A stretch of DNA of 64,000 nucleotides from Melieria omissa (GCA_963971225.1 OZ020270.1:76834432-76898431); one strand, 5' to 3'. Numbered from the stretch's first letter, positions 22,040 through 34,641 are shown. Notes: a model not told the origin generated them from the letters alone. Made by a program: numbers and translations.

Positions 22040-25000
22040 TCTGCACCACTCCATCGCTGCCTCGGCAGCTCTTCTTCTTCGCCTGATACAAACAGGCGAA
22101 GACATGGCGCTGATCCAAGAACCCTGGATCGTAAATGGTCGGGTTTGCGGTCTCAACCTTGATGGCTATCGGGTTGTCTACATGGTAGGTCAAGGTAATC
22201 CCAGATCCTGCATCCTTGTCAAGAACAGTCTTAATGCTCTTCTCCTCCCCAGGTTCAGCGACTCGGACAACGTGGCTGTAGCGGTCCTCATCAACGCCGT
22301 GGTGACTTGGGTTGCCTCCACCTACATGGCTCACGACCACGGCTCCTCACCACCTCACGATAAGGTGAAAATATTGGTTTCCGAGGCATCCCGGAACCAT
22401 GTTCCTGTCGTCATCGGTGCGGACGCCAATGCCCACCACGAAATGTGGGGCAGCACCGACAACAATGAGCGCGGTGAGTCTCTTTTTGATTTTATTCTTG
22501 CACACGACTTAGTTATTGGCAACAGGGGTAACGAACCGACCTTCCTGACTTCTATTAGGAAGGAGGTTCTCGACATCACTCTTGCCAATAACTTCTCGTC
22601 CAATATTCTTAACAACTGGAGGGTTTCACAAGAGTGCTCCCTCTCCGATCATAGGTATATTTGCTTCACGCTAGGTGACCATGTTCCCAACGAAGTCGTG
22701 GGTACTGACCACCTTATTAACAGGAAGCGCACTGATTGGGAAAGATTTAGGGCCTGTGTTGAAGCAGGCGCTTATGCTATTCCCTCCGCTATCGACAACT
22801 GCTCGGACATTGAACGAGCGGTTGACTCTGTCACGTCTCTACTGAAATCTGCTGCCGAGGCAGCCTGCGTCTCCTCGACACCTAGGGGCAAACCAAAGCC
22901 TCGCTGGTGGAACCCGGAGATTGCAGAGCTTCGCAAGCAATGTCGCAAACTTTTCAATAGGGCCAAAGTCCTCGACGACTGGTCTCCTTACAAACACAAA
23001 CAAAGGGAGCTCAAATACGCCATCAGGAAAGCTAAAAGGGTGACTTGGAGGAGCTTTTGTGAAAATATCGAAAGTTCCTCTGAGACCAGCAGACTTCGTA
23101 GAATACTTAGTTCTTCCCCGAGGCACCTTGATGGTATCCAGACACCCCAGGGTGGCTGGTCAACATCAGGTGCTGAAACACTAGAAGTTCTGCTGAACAC
23201 TCACTTTCCTGGTAGCGTAACTGTCAACGACCACGATCACAGTCTTCCTGAGGTCGACCGGGTCCCCAGAGCACCCCCCTCAACTTGGTTAACCGAATCC
23301 CATCTATATTGGGCCATCAAGTCTTTTGACCCATTTAAGTCCCCAGGGCCGGATGGTATCATACCAGCTGACATCCAGCACTGCGCTGAGTCAGTCGCGC
23401 CCTGGTTGCTACGTATTTACAGGGCTTGCCTGGACTTCTCCTACATCCCCTTCAAATGGAGGGAATCTAGGGTGGTCTTCATACCTAAGGCGGGGAAAGT
23501 GTCCCATGTCAACGCTAAGGACTACAGACCTATCTGCCTATCGTCATTTCTTCTCAAGACCTTCGAGAGAATTCTAGACCTTCATATCAGGAATTCGATC
23601 GATCCGTCTCTCCTATCTAAGTCACAGCATGCCTACACAAAGGGCAAGTCTGTTGAAACCGCATTGCATTCACTTCTCGAGACGGTCGAAAGATCTCTCG
23701 CCCACAAAGAGTTTACTCTGACGGCATTCCTCGACATCGAAGGAGCCTTTAACAACGTCTGTCCTCAGGCGGTTGTTGAAGCACTTTCGAATCTAAACCT
23801 AGACACGAAGCTGGTAAGATTTGTCGAGTGTCTGCTCAAAATGCGTGTCGTTAGCTCCGCAATCGGAAACACGCGCATCAAACGCACAGTAAGGAGGGGC
23901 ACACCGCAAGGTGGGGTGCTATCTCCACTAATCTGGAATCTTGCAGTAAACTCTCTTTTAAATCGTCTGGACAATACTGGGTGCAGAATTGTTGCATATG
24001 CGGATGACATTGCGATAGCAGTCTCCGGCAAATATCTTTCTACGCTTTCTGAGAAACTAAGTTATGCGCTTAGGATTCTATCTCAATGGTGCCGTGAATT
24101 CGGCCTCGATGTCAACCCCTCGAAAACCGAGGTTATGCTCTTCAGTAGGAAGTATAAGATACCTCAGTTCGCACTACCTAAGCTAGACGGTGTTAGACTT
24201 AGCCTTAGCAACAATGTTAGGTACTTAGGTCTAATCCTCGACTCTAAACTAAATTGGAAGGCTAACATTGCTGAGAGGGCACGGAAAGCCTCATGTGCTC
24301 TCTACTGCTGCAAACGGGCCCTGGGTGCTAGATGGGGACTACAACCCCGAATAATGTCCTGGCTCCACTCAGCGGTAGTTGAGCCTAACCTACTTTATGG
24401 TGCTGTATTCTAGTGGCCTGCCATAAGTAAGGCGGTCAACTTGAAACCTCTTGATAAAGTCAGGAGGATGGCGGCCATTCTGGTTACAGGGGCTCTCCGC
24501 ACTACACCCACGAAAGCATTGTTTACCTTTCTTCACTGGTTCCCAACCGCGCAGCGGGTCAAATTACATGCGAAATGCTCTGCAGTCAGGCTAAACGCGA
24601 TTTCCCGCTGGGCCAGACCGGATCTTGGTCATTCCAGGATTCTTACTCAAGATTGTTCGGTGCCAGATGTAATCGATCATATCTGCACCCCCACTGAATT
24701 TGATCACGGATTTTCGGTCCGTATCCCTAGTAGAGGAGAGTGGACCGATAGCGAGCTACCCTCCGGAAACTCTATCAATATCTACACGGACGGCTCCAAA
24801 TTGGCGAACAAGGTTGGCTGCGGGATTTTCTGTAGCCAACTGGGGCTTCGTCTCTCCTTCCGCCTGCCGGACCATTGTAGCGTCTTTCAGGCAGAAGTAA
24901 TGGCCATTTACCAGGCCTCAATCTGGCTCATCCGCGAGTACGCGCATGAAACGGATGTCCATATATATTCGGATAGTCAGGCAGCCATTAAGTCGCTCGC

Positions 25001-25622
25001 CAGAGCGACCACTTCATCCAAACTGGTTCGTGACTGCCGAAAATCCTTGAACAGTCTAGCTAGGCGCTCCAACGTCTCACTACTCTGGGTGCCAGGGCAC
25101 AGAGGCATTACAGGCAACTGCGAGGCGGACGAACTAGCCAGAGCAGGCACATTGCTCGCTGAAACCTCGTCCTTCCTCCCAGTGGGAGCCCCTATTGCAT
25201 CGATTAAATTGATGCTCAGACAATTTTACCAAAGAGTAGCGAACCAACTATGGTCTGAGGAACAGACCTGCAGTATCTCTCGACTAACCTGGCCTTCCTA
25301 TAACATGAAACGGACTAACCAGCTGCTTAACCTTAGCCGTCACTCAATAAGCACAACGGTCTCGGTGCTCACGGGTCACTGTCTTATGGGTAAGCACGCG
25401 GAGAGACTGGGACTGCAATCCAACGACTACTGTCGAGGATGCGGGTCCGAGGAGGAGGAGGAAACCGTTCTTCACCTGTTGTGTCAATGTCCCTCATTAG
25501 CCAGAAGAAGACTTAGGTCTCTCGGCTCACCTTTCTTTACAAGTCTGACTGAGCTATCGCCTCTGAATATCAGGGATATAGCCAGGTTCGTAACAGAATC
25601 CTCTTGGTTCTCAGCGCAGTAA
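22017..25622 (+). pseudogene. LOA LINE ORF2, endonuclease-RT-RNase H, one nonsense codon
   Basis: About 1200 codons. Order: APE-like endonuclease (QEPW, GADANAHHEMWGS, SDHRYI) at 22030-22690; RT (FLDIEGAFNN, GTPQGGVLSPLIW, AYADDIAIA) at about 23330-24240; RNase H (IYTDGSK at 24780, QAEVMAI, YSDSQAA, VPGHRG); and a C-terminal CxxC..H..C zinc-like motif at about 25432-25500. A TAG at 24411-24413 interrupts an otherwise open frame just after the thumb. All catalytic residues I can check are present. Confidence 0.88.
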
Positions 25623-25793
25623 GGGGGAGTCGCGCCATCCACCGTGGTATCACAATGAGCCATAAGTTGTGCTTAAGTGAGCTTCTCACATTGGAGGCTG
25701 CCACTCCAACCTAACCTAACCATTTAGCCAATGAACAAATGTCCTTACTGACTATAGGATATAAAAATTATTAAAAACTATAAGTTACTTAAA

Positions 25794-28728
25794 CTATTCA
25801 ACAGCAAACCCTTCGGAAGTGACAGATCTGTTTAATTCCGAGAAGGCCCTATATAGAGGTGCATTTCTTGCATAATTCGTCCTGGGGACATCTAAATGGA
25901 AGGTATCCACCCTCCGCAGACTCCACTTAGGGACATTAAATGCTATTCTTGCTAAAAGATCCGGGCAATCAATAGCCCCACATACAATACTGACTACAAA
26001 GGAGCATGCAAGAAGTGAACGCCTAGCATGTAGTGACTTTAAGTTTACTAGAAGGCAACGAGAGCTGTAGGATGGTATGGGATCACTGAAGTTCAGCGAA
26101 CGCAAAGCGAACCGAATGAATACTTTCTGTATCCGTTCAATTCGGTTTATGGAATGCATGATATGGTCTCCATATTAGCGCGGCATATTCCAATCTAGAC
26201 CTGACAAATGTTGTGTAAAGTAATTTGATTGTATACGGATCCGAAAAGACAGTACTATTCCGACGAACGAAATGCCCAGGGCAAAAGATTTAGAAACAAT
26301 AAAACTGATATGATTTGCAAAACTTAGTTTTGTGTCTAAGAAAACACCTAGGTCTTTAATTTCATTAACCGATTGTAGCACGGAGCCAGAGATGGAATAC
26401 GATACTTGTAGGGGATCTCTTTTCCTAGTAAAAGTTACATGAAAGCATTTGATAACATTTAAAAAAAGATTATTATCATTGCACCAAAACTGAACATTGT
26501 CGAGGTCCGATTGTAAGGCAACAGAGTCCGACAGATTGTGAATAACACCATACATTTTAAAATCGTCAGCATATAGCAGAATTTAGCAGACAAAAAACAA
26601 GATCCAATGTCGTTAATAAATAACACAAACAACAAAGGACCAAGAATGCTCCCTTGGGGGACACCAGAAGTGGCAACAAAGGGCCGCGACGAGATGTTGT
26701 CAAAAACGACGGAACAATGCCTATTGGATAGGTATGATTTCAACCATTCGAGAAATGTTGAATGAAAGCCCATGCGGGTTAATTTCGAGACCAAAATTCT
26801 GTGAGATACTCTGTCAAAGGCTTTAGCGAAGTCCGTATAGACTGTGTCTACTTGGTTGCCATTCTGTAAGGCGGAGAGGCAATCTTCTGTGAATACTGTA
26901 AGATTAGATGTAGTCGATCTGCCTTTGACGAAACCATGCTGGAGTGGAGAGATTATGCTCTTGACACAAAAACTTAACTTTTCTTTGACAATGCATTCGA
27001 AAAGCTTAGAAACTGAGGTCAGTTTCGAAATCGGCCGATAGTTTGAGACATCGTTCTTGTTACCACTCTTGAAGATAGGAGTAATCGACGCTTTCTTCCA
27101 ATCATCAATGAAAACGCCTGACGATAGAGATTTGTTAAATATTGTTAATAGCGGGTTTATAAGAGAGGAACATTTCTTCAGTAGTACAGCAGAAAGGCCA
27201 TCTGCATCCGTTTGAGTCGAGAAACTAAGATTGGCGATGCCCGTTTCAATGTCTTCGGCAGTTAGGATCAAAGAGCCAAAAGAGAGAGTCTGAAAAGTGA
27301 CAGTCAATCACATCAATTCCCAAATCACAAACAAAATTCGAGCTGAAGAATTCAGCCAAAATATTTGCGGCATCTTCCATAGTTTTTGCGGATTTTTTCT
27401 TAAAGAATACGGAAGATGGAATATCCGAAACTGCTTTTTTTGACTTAATAAAGCTCCAAAAGGCTTTAGGGTTGCTTTTGATACCGACTTCGTAATTGCG
27501 GATATAGTTCCTGTACAACAATTTTGCGAGTTTAATGTAACTCTTTAGATGGGACTAGTAGTTGCAAAAGTAGAAAAGACTTGAGAAGTAGAAAGACACC
27601 TTGTATTTTTTATAATATTTGTTTCTTAAATTCTTTAGATGTTGCAATTCCTTAGTAACCCACCGTAGTTTCTGAACCTTTCTGTGTAAAGTAGGGATTA
27701 ACTCCAGACATAAATCAAAAACTGTCGATTTAAAAACTGTATAACAGTCAGCAACCACAGAACTAGCGAGTAACTCAACCCAATCGACTTCACGAAGCAC
27801 ATTATCCAACTCATCAAAATCACAAAGATTATAATTAAACGAGATAGTGTGTGATATAGTCGGAAGTGCAAAGAATTCATAGAATTCAAGCACAACTATT
27901 AACGGAACGTGATGTAAGCGAACAGGTGAAAAAGGACAGTCGCACTCGATCACCTTACTATTTAAGTTGCTTGAAATGTAGATCAAGTCTAGTACTCGAT
28001 TTAGCTTGTTGGAAAATCCATTGATCTGAAAATCATCTGTCGATGACGTACATCTCAAGCTCAAAAGAGTTCCCGATGTTGCTCCAGGTAATACTGCTCA
28101 GATTGAAGTCTCCCAAAACACAAAGCTCATTATCACCAATTTTGGCACAAATGGAAGAAATGTTGTCAACATGTGATTTGTAAATAGCGTCAGAACTATT
28201 CGGTGGGATATACGATGCGCATATAAGAAGCAATCCGTGCATGCCTTGGAGTTGCACGCAAAGCTGGTCTAAAAGAGTGTCATTGTTTTCGAGTTCCACT
28301 ATGGCTGAGCGTAGATTGCGTTTAGCGGCAATCAAAACACCCCCACCCCTTGTCAGGCCTGATTGAAGAGTGTCTCTATCCTTCCGAAACCCATTAAACA
28401 AGTTTGGGTCGAAGAATTCTGAATCAAAGAAACTTGGATTTAACCAAGTCTCAATAATAACAAAAACGTCGTAATCCAATGAAGAACTAAGCAGACGTAC
28501 AGAGTCAGCTTTAGTTCTCTTCCCGGAGACATTTTGGAAGTAAATTTTTATGCACTTCTTTGAACAACTGGGAGCCACTAGAGGCCCAATGTTAGCACCC
28601 ACTGGATCCACAGTTAAATCCGTGGACTCACAATCTAACGCGACAGTAGCTAGTGTTATGCATTTGTCGGTGGTGGTACTATTTTTTGAAAAAAACGAAA
28701 GGAGCGTACCCTGACACTGGTTGGCCAC
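25794..28728 (-). pseudogene. LINE D ORF2, endonuclease and RT
   Basis: From right to left: APE endonuclease (FVIIETWLNPSFFD, LCVLGDFNLSSITW) at 28600-28030; linker; RT (TPIFKSGNKNDVSNYRPIS, YTDFAKAFDRVSH, GVPQGSILGPLLF) at 27130-26600; thumb and C-terminal domain to 25794. The frame changes several times (near 28050, 27530, 27280, 26560, 26165). The YADD palm motif straddles a frameshift near 26580. No RNase H. Same family as LINEs E, F and H. Confidence 0.82.
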
Positions 28729-28825
28729 ACCGAAGGGTCTAAAAGCTTTCCACAGAATGTGGAAGTAACCCCAAGTTTAAAATTGACTTGTTTAAGAGAA
28801 TCCGATGGAACGTCCTTCTTAATTA

Positions 28826-29218
28826 CAGTCAAACCTAAATTGGAGCGTTGAGCGTTGCGTTTTCTGACGCAACGCTCTCGCTCAGTGCGGCATACCGAAA
28901 TTGAAGCGTTGCGTTGGGATTGTCAAAATCATGAAATGAAAACAAATGTCAAACAAATATCTGTTTAGTTGCCTAAACACCAACAAACTATTATTATTTT
29001 GCAAAACTTAGCTCTTATTTGAATAAATTCCTCACAATTTAAATCAAATCAAATATAAATCACATACAAACTTCAACTGCTAACGCGCTGTCAAAATTGG
29101 AAATTCGAATAGCTCAGCGTCAGAGCGTTTCCATTGCGGTTTGCCCCATACAATTTGTATGGGCATGAAGCAATTTTGACAGTTGCTTGCCGCTGACGCT
29201 CCAATTTAGGTTTGACTG
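28826..29218. mobile_element. Harbinger-type MITE
   Basis: 393 bp with inverted ends CAGTCAAACCTAAATTGG / CCAATTTAGGTTTGACTG and a 3-bp TSD TTA (28823-28825 and 29219-29221). TTA fits the TWA preference of PIF/Harbinger. Sub-terminal AGCGTT/AACGCT motifs recur. Non-coding. An alternative reading with a longer imperfect TSD (TTAATTA/TTAATTT) cannot be excluded. Confidence 0.75.
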
Positions 29219-29600
29219 TTAATTTATAGCAAGAGAGATGGTTTTTTCCAATGCCCGTCCGACAGGAAATGTAATCAATGATGTTCTCTTCAGCAACAGA
29301 TGGCAGAAATGACGAAAGATGCAGCCACTTTTTTCTCACAGCAACATCCAAATTAGAATCATCAACAACAACCTTTTGCTTATTTCGCTTTCTATCATAA
29401 ACAGTAGTCCAGGCATAAGCGGCAGCAGTAGGCAGCCCAGCAGCAGCAGCAGGAACAGGTGAAGAATGAGCACATAAAAGTGAACAGCCGTCAACTACCG
29501 GCACACGAAGCGATGAGTGTAAAGCGTGGGGTGCAAGAGCACCCGGCGACGAAGCATCATCCCAAATAGACTGCGAGAGAGCGGTGAGATCGGTCACAAC

Positions 29601-29984
29601 CAGCGTTGCCGTTTTGGTTATTTTTAACCAAAAATGGTTATTTTTATTTTTGAAAATGGGTTTTGGCTATTTGGTGATTTTTGATCCCATTTGGTTATTT
29701 TTTAGAATATTTCACACTGATACAAAATGTGTCTTCAATATATGATAGCACACTGTTATTTCGAGTGGCAATAATATTGATATTGTTTAATAGTGGCAAC
29801 TCATAGGCAGTGCTGTTTCTCCTAAAATAGTAAACAGCATTGTTTAAATCCTTAAATCTTGAAGTTTATGTATGAGTTTTTTTTTTGGTTTGTGTGGAAT
29901 AAACATTTTGGTTATTTTTGTTACATTTTGGTTATTTTTATTTTTGTTCCTGGCTACAAATTGTTTTTTCTTGTGGCAACGCTG
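29601..29984. mobile_element. hAT-type MITE
   Basis: 384 bp with short TIRs CAGCGTTGCC / GGCAACGCTG and a perfect 8-bp TSD GTCACAAC (29593-29600 and 29985-29992). The interior is rich in GGTTATTTTT repeats. Non-coding; the 8-bp TSD and CAG start fit hAT. Confidence 0.85.
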
Positions 29985-31058
29985 GTCACAACATGCGCTG
30001 GCCGATATGCAAGCGGCGGCGCAGCAGCGTAAACGGTAGCATTCGAGTCAGCAGTCGGCGCGATGGCAGCAGTTGTTGTAGCATTGGCTGAGGCTATGCT
30101 AGCAGTTGTTGTAGCAGCGGGTGTAGTTGTGTTGGCTGCGCTAGCAGCATTAGAATCAGCGAGGGGGGCACTAACAGCTGTTGCAGAAACGGCGGTGTTA
30201 GCAGCACTAGCACCATCAGCAGTGGTGGAATTTGATGAGGCGTCAGCATTAGATGTCGCACTGGAAGAAAGCGACAGTATGCGCAATGGTCTCATACTCT
30301 TAGCCCCAACTGGCAGCGGCGAAGGAATGGTATCAGCAGCCAGCTTCTGCCCAGCAGAACGAACGTCGGCAGCTTTGGAGCGAGAGAGAGTCACAACCGC
30401 CACTGATTTTTTTGCCGACGATGCAGTGAGAGAGTCAACGAGTCTTCGAAACTCACTCAGTTTCTCCAGGAGCAACGGGACTACAGATGAGCAGGCCGAG
30501 CGTGAATTTTTCAAACAGCAGTCACAGCGAAAAATTAAATTATTATTAAACTTAACAGCCTCGGCAACTTCCTTGTTGAAATTTGCACATTTATGGTGCC
30601 ACTTAGCAGGACAGGTGCCACATGACACCGAGTCCAATGAATTACAGTGCTACTTGCACTTGAAGCAGCCGACCATAGCGCAGTGAATAAAAGCACGTCC
30701 GACCAGTATGAGCGCTGAACGAACACCGATATATACTGATGAACTAAATTTATAGTAGTGATTTTTTATCCCGTGGCAAAGTTCATGAGTTGTGTATGCG
30801 AGATTTGAAAACGATCGTGAGAATATAAATAGGACCAATTAGAATCCAGAAACACCACAGATTTAATCAAAACTGTGTGCGAATTCCTCAAAGATAAACC
30901 AAAATTTTAACTGAAAATCTCTAAATCTGAACACAAACTTATCTCATTTTAACTGAACATTAGGCTATCGAAAAGTTTGTTGTTTGTTTGTTGCACGGTT
31001 TGTTCTGCACAAGTTGAATAACGGCATTTTATCAATCGGCACTTGTGACTAATTTTGG

Positions 31059-31190
31059 GACAACTGCTACAGCCTCTCTACATTTGCCTATTACCGCATA
31101 TTTTCCGACATTCTGGGTATATTAAGCGGGTTCAGCATTCTGACTGGTATTTTATCGTTTTTGGGTTCCACAAACGTACATATGTCCGTA
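31059..31190 (-). mobile_element. Divergent gypsy pol relic
   Basis: The reverse complement aligns by eye with gypsy A pol around 8965-9095 (shared TGGAACCCAAAAA, AAAATACCAGTCAG and TGTAGAGAGGCTG). No flanking LTR seen, and several indels mark it as old. The spacers on either side (30871-31058, 31191-31291) hold nothing I can assign. Confidence 0.7.
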
Positions 31191-31291
31191 GGCTTACCAA
31201 CTTGTTGAAATGACTCTGGAGGACACTAAAACGTACTATAAACAATTATACATTTTTAGTTTTCAGAGCACAGAGTGTACATGTATTTAAG

Positions 31292-31352
31292 GTACGTAGG
31301 TAGGTTATAGCGGCTGCCTCTGTATGGGACACACACACATTGTGATACCACA
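31292..31352 (-). mobile_element. LOA-like LINE 3' end relic
   Basis: The reverse complement has GTGGTATCACAATG, GAGGCAGCCGCT and AACCTACCTACG in the same order as the last 80 bp of the LOA LINE (25645-25721). Low-complexity length and distance make this tentative. Confidence 0.45.
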
Positions 31353-31478
31353 AATTGGACCCGTTTTAAATATGTATGCAACACTGTTTTTTCAACATGT
31401 ACACCGTGCGACAATTATGTATTAAGACTGCCTCTAGAAAACACAATTAAAACACGATATCTGCTAATTTCGGTATAT

Positions 31479-31718
31479 TTATTCGAAATATTCTCCTCCT
31501 GATTCAATACACTTCTTACATAGATTTAATAGTGATTCAAACGCGTGTCCCAGCTCATTTTTCGGAATTTCCTACAGTGCCCTCGTCGAAGCCCGTTGTA
31601 TGGTCTGAATGTTATCAAAAAAGAATCCTTCCAACTTCAATTTCAGTTTCGGGAACAAAGAGAAGGCGCACGGTGCCAAATCAGGTGAATACGTCGTTTG
31701 ATTCAACACACAGACCTG
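31479..31718 (-). pseudogene. Mariner transposase island 4 (C-terminus)
   Basis: Encodes YSPDLAPC, then the C-terminal block FDNIQTIQ and KKCIESGGEYFE with stop at 31479-31481. In mariner the residue right after APC is the third catalytic Asp of the D,D34D triad; here it is Ala (GCC), so this copy lacks it. The segment ends at TSD CTG (31716-31718) where Harbinger begins. Confidence 0.85.
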
Positions 31719-31789
31719 GGGGGGTTACTATGTAACTCGATTCTAAAGTCAAATTTTGCGGAAACGGTTTTTTCGCACCAGCTAACTCG

Positions 31790-33909
31790 AATTCATTTCA
31801 TTTATTTCAAGTCTACAGTATATGAACTTACAGACTAAGCAAACAACAATAAAAGAACTTACAAATAGAATAACAACTGGAATAAAACTTAAGAATAGAA
31901 CAACAATGAGAGTAACGTTATTTATAAAAGGAGTTCAGACGTGATTTTAATTCTTGTTTGGAAATCGAAAGATCGAGGTTAAGAGAGCCACAAATCTTGT
32001 TAAATTCGGAAAGCGCTCTCACCAAAGGGGCATTCAAAGCGTAATTAGACCTGCAGGGAGATATGACAAATAAGTCGTAGCGACGGAGGACACAAGAAGG
32101 AACATTGAAGTTAATTAGACTCAGGAGGTAAGGACAATCAACAGAACCACTAATAACCTCACGGACGAACACCAAAGAGAGGATAGTTCTCCTACTCTCA
32201 AGTGATTTAAGGTTTATGAGTGAGCAACGCGATAGATACGGAGGAATGGGATTGGAAAACTTTAGAGATCGAAGGCCAAAATTCAAGAAGTATTTTTGAA
32301 TTCATTCAATACGATTACAATGAGAAGAATAATATGGATTCCAGACAAAAGACGCATACTCCAGACGAGATCTAACAAAAGAAGTGTATAGGAGCTTGAG
32401 GGTGTAGGGATCAGAGACTATTACGACGGACAAATGCTAGCAGACAGTAGGATTTAGAGATAATGAAGTTCACATGATTAATATACGACAGTTTGGGGTC
32501 AAAAATTACGCCAAGGTCTGTGAAGACGCTTAGCCTCTCGAGAGGCGTACTGGCAATATGATATGAGGACTGGATAAAAGCTGACGATTTACAGAATGTC
32601 ATATAATAGCATTTTTTTAGATTTAATGAGAGCTGGTTTCTATTGCACCACTGGTCGACGCTGTCCAAATCAGACTGCAGATCGTCGGCATCGCGGGGAC
32701 CGGACAGCAGTGTAGATTTTTAGATCATCCGCATATAGCAGGAACTTACATTTGGAAAATCAGCTACTAATATCATTGATAAAGAGTACAAAGAACAGAG
32801 GACCAAGCCGGGCTAGTTTAAGAACCAAAACGCGATGAGAAACCCTGTGAAATGCCTTTGAGAAATCCGTGTAAATGGTATCAACTTGAAATCCGGCGTT
32901 AAAGGCCGAGATACAGTCATGCGCAAAAGTCGCGAGATTAGAAACGGTCGAGCGACCCAGAACGAAACCATGCTGATTAGGACAAATCAGACTTTTAACT
33001 GCGAAATATACTTTCTCCTTAACAATGCATTCAAACAGTTTAGATACACTTGACAATTTGGAGATTGGCCTGTAGTTATTAACATCATTCTTATTCCCAG
33101 ATTTAAAAAGTGGCGTGATAAATGCAACCTTCCACGCGTTAATAAAAACACCTGTAGAAAGGGATTTATTAAACAAACATTTCAATGCAAGCGACGAGGA
33201 GCACTTTTTTAACAGAAGGGCAGAGAGGCCATCCACATCTGTTTGAGAGGAAGCCTTTAGTGACGAAATACCACGCAGCACATCCTCTGTACTTAAGGTA
33301 AAAGCACCAAAGTCAAGAAAAGTATCTTGAGCATGATTCGGTGCTCCGGATGGGAGTGGATCAACAGGGAGGAAGTTAGATTTAAAAAACTGAGCAAAAA
33401 GATTAACTGCTTCAAGAGAAGAATTGGCAGTGCCGTTGTAGGACAGAGCAGAGGGAATACTACGAAAGATGAGATATAATTCCTGTAAAGACGGCTATTG
33501 AGAGTATTAAATTCCCTCTTATAAAATATAAATTTTGGATGATGAGAGTATGAACCCGTGGTTTTAAACTTTTTGTGAAACTTGTTCCGCAAATTTTTCA
33601 ATCTTTTTAAACGAGGAGTGAACCAAGGGAGTTTATGCACTTTCTTAGGGAGCAAGGGAATTTAATGCGATAAATATCCGCAATTCGTAATTTAAATTCA
33701 CTAAAACAATTGGAGACATCAGCAGAAGAAAACAAGGGATCCCAATTGATTTCCGAAAAGAGCAGGTAAAGGAGGTTAAAGTTGCACAAGTTGAAGTTAT
33801 AACCAAGAGATTGGCTACCTGAAGTATTGCAACGAAACTCATAAAATTCAAGAGAAATTACTAAAGCGACATGATGCAATCCCGATGGAGAGATTGGGAA
33901 TGCGCACTC
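31790..33909 (-). mobile_element. CR1-group LINE F, 5'-truncated (approximate ends)
   Basis: Minus-strand LINE of the LINE D family starting in the endonuclease C-terminus (PSGLHHVALVISLEFYEF) and running through RT (DVNNYRPISKLSSVSKLFEC, YTDFSKAFHRVSHR) and thumb to a degenerate AAATAAATGAAATGAA tail near 31790-31812. Several frameshifts; part of the palm, including YADD, is damaged near 32700-32760. The 5' junction is directly with the 3' part of LINE E. Confidence 0.75.
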
Positions 33910-34193
33910 AGACAGCGAAAAGTTCATATGGCGGTGACACTTAGAAAACTTAAGTTTTTCATACAAATGCTGGGGCCTTTTGGAATGGATAATTTTATGC
34001 AGAAAGATACAATTTCGTGTTTCCATGTAGTTCTGTAAGCTGCAGCCCAGTATTTTGTTACTGTAGATGGCAATGTGGTCAAACCTTTTGACAGAGTACA
34101 CATATCGAGCTGCATTATTGAAAGCAACTTGTAGCTTATGCATGGATCTGGAGTCCAATTTGCAATACACAGCCTCCGAGTATGTTATGATAG
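33910..34193 (-). pseudogene. LINE E, 3' coding part
   Basis: Minus-strand LINE C-terminal domain (VAFNNAARYVYSVKRFDH, SLQNYMETRNCIFLHKI) following the piece at 40160-41065 once gypsy B is skipped. Ends where LINE F begins; no tail of its own. Confidence 0.75.
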
Positions 34194-34580
34194 TGAAACG
34201 AAAAGGCAATTTGTGCTGTGCATGAACGCTTTTGCAAGCATACTTTTAGGCATGCACTGTGAAGTACGGCAAACTGGTATAATTCGCTTGGTATAGTCCG
34301 ATATGCCAAGGTTCGCGAGAAATAGACTGTGCGAGAATGGTCGAGCATTTTCCAATTGAAAGTTGCGAGAAACTTCGGCGCGATAAGAAAACAGGTATAA
34401 AAGCAGCAGTGTGCAGCGCAGTGGGTCGAGTCTGTGTTGAGCAAGCAAAGTGGTAACAAGTGTAGATACAAGCGAAGTGTAAATCTGTAAATAAAGTGAT
34501 TGTTGATTTTTGCTGAGGAATTGAAGTTGTTTTATTTTCAAAACCAATCCAAACGAACCTGTGAAGTAATTTTCGTAACA
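34194..34580 (+). repeat. 5' LTR of gypsy B
   Basis: 387 bp, TGAAACG..CGTAACA, with TATAAAA at 34396-34402 and AATAAA at 34490-34495; PBS TGGTGTCAGAAGT follows at 34583. Confidence 0.9.
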
Positions 34581-34641
34581 TTTGGTGTCAGAAGTTCGGA
34601 TTATGTTACTGAAAGTAAAATAAAATTATAAAAACACAGAC

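Larger units (their letters stand above)
20091..25721 (+). mobile_element. LOA-clade LINE, full length
   Basis: 5631 bp with a perfect 12-bp TSD ATTTAGCCAATG (20079-20090 and 25722-25733). 5' UTR of 500 bp, ORF1, ORF2 in another frame, and a 3' end in CCTAACCTAACC without poly(A). The RNase H after RT places it in the RNase H-bearing LINE clades; LOA is the best fit. One nonsense codon in ORF2 is the only obvious defect. Confidence 0.88.
28676..30676 (-). pseudogene. LINE D ORF1, PHD-like zinc finger protein with two MITEs
   Basis: Starts near 30676 with CxxC, then CGTC, HHKC and CDCC motifs (30676-30510), a PHD-like finger known in CR1-group ORF1 proteins. A long Ala/Ser/Thr-rich low-complexity region follows (30300-30000), then a C-terminal domain (VRKKWLHLSSFLPSV.., and to 28700 DPSVWPTSVRVRSF). 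A TAG follows the first CxxC. Interrupted by hAT-type (29601-29984) and Harbinger-type (28826-29218) MITEs; the frame is otherwise readable on both sides. Confidence 0.7.
20047..30870 (-). mobile_element. CR1-group LINE D, interrupted (right end approximate)
   Basis: Two-ORF non-LTR retrotransposon on the minus strand with a (TAAA)n tail at about 20049-20082. An LOA-type LINE sits next to the tail (20091-25721), and two MITEs lie in ORF1. ORF1 has a PHD-like zinc finger; ORF2 has an APE endonuclease and an RT. The 5' end is placed near 30870 by loss of coding signal only. It is long and close to full length, but with many frameshifts. Confidence 0.75.

Noticed and set aside
30063..30686. Plus-strand 207-codon Ala/Val-rich frame
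   Set aside because: Antisense of the Ala/Ser/Thr-rich part of LINE D ORF1, whose PHD-like finger gives the true strand.
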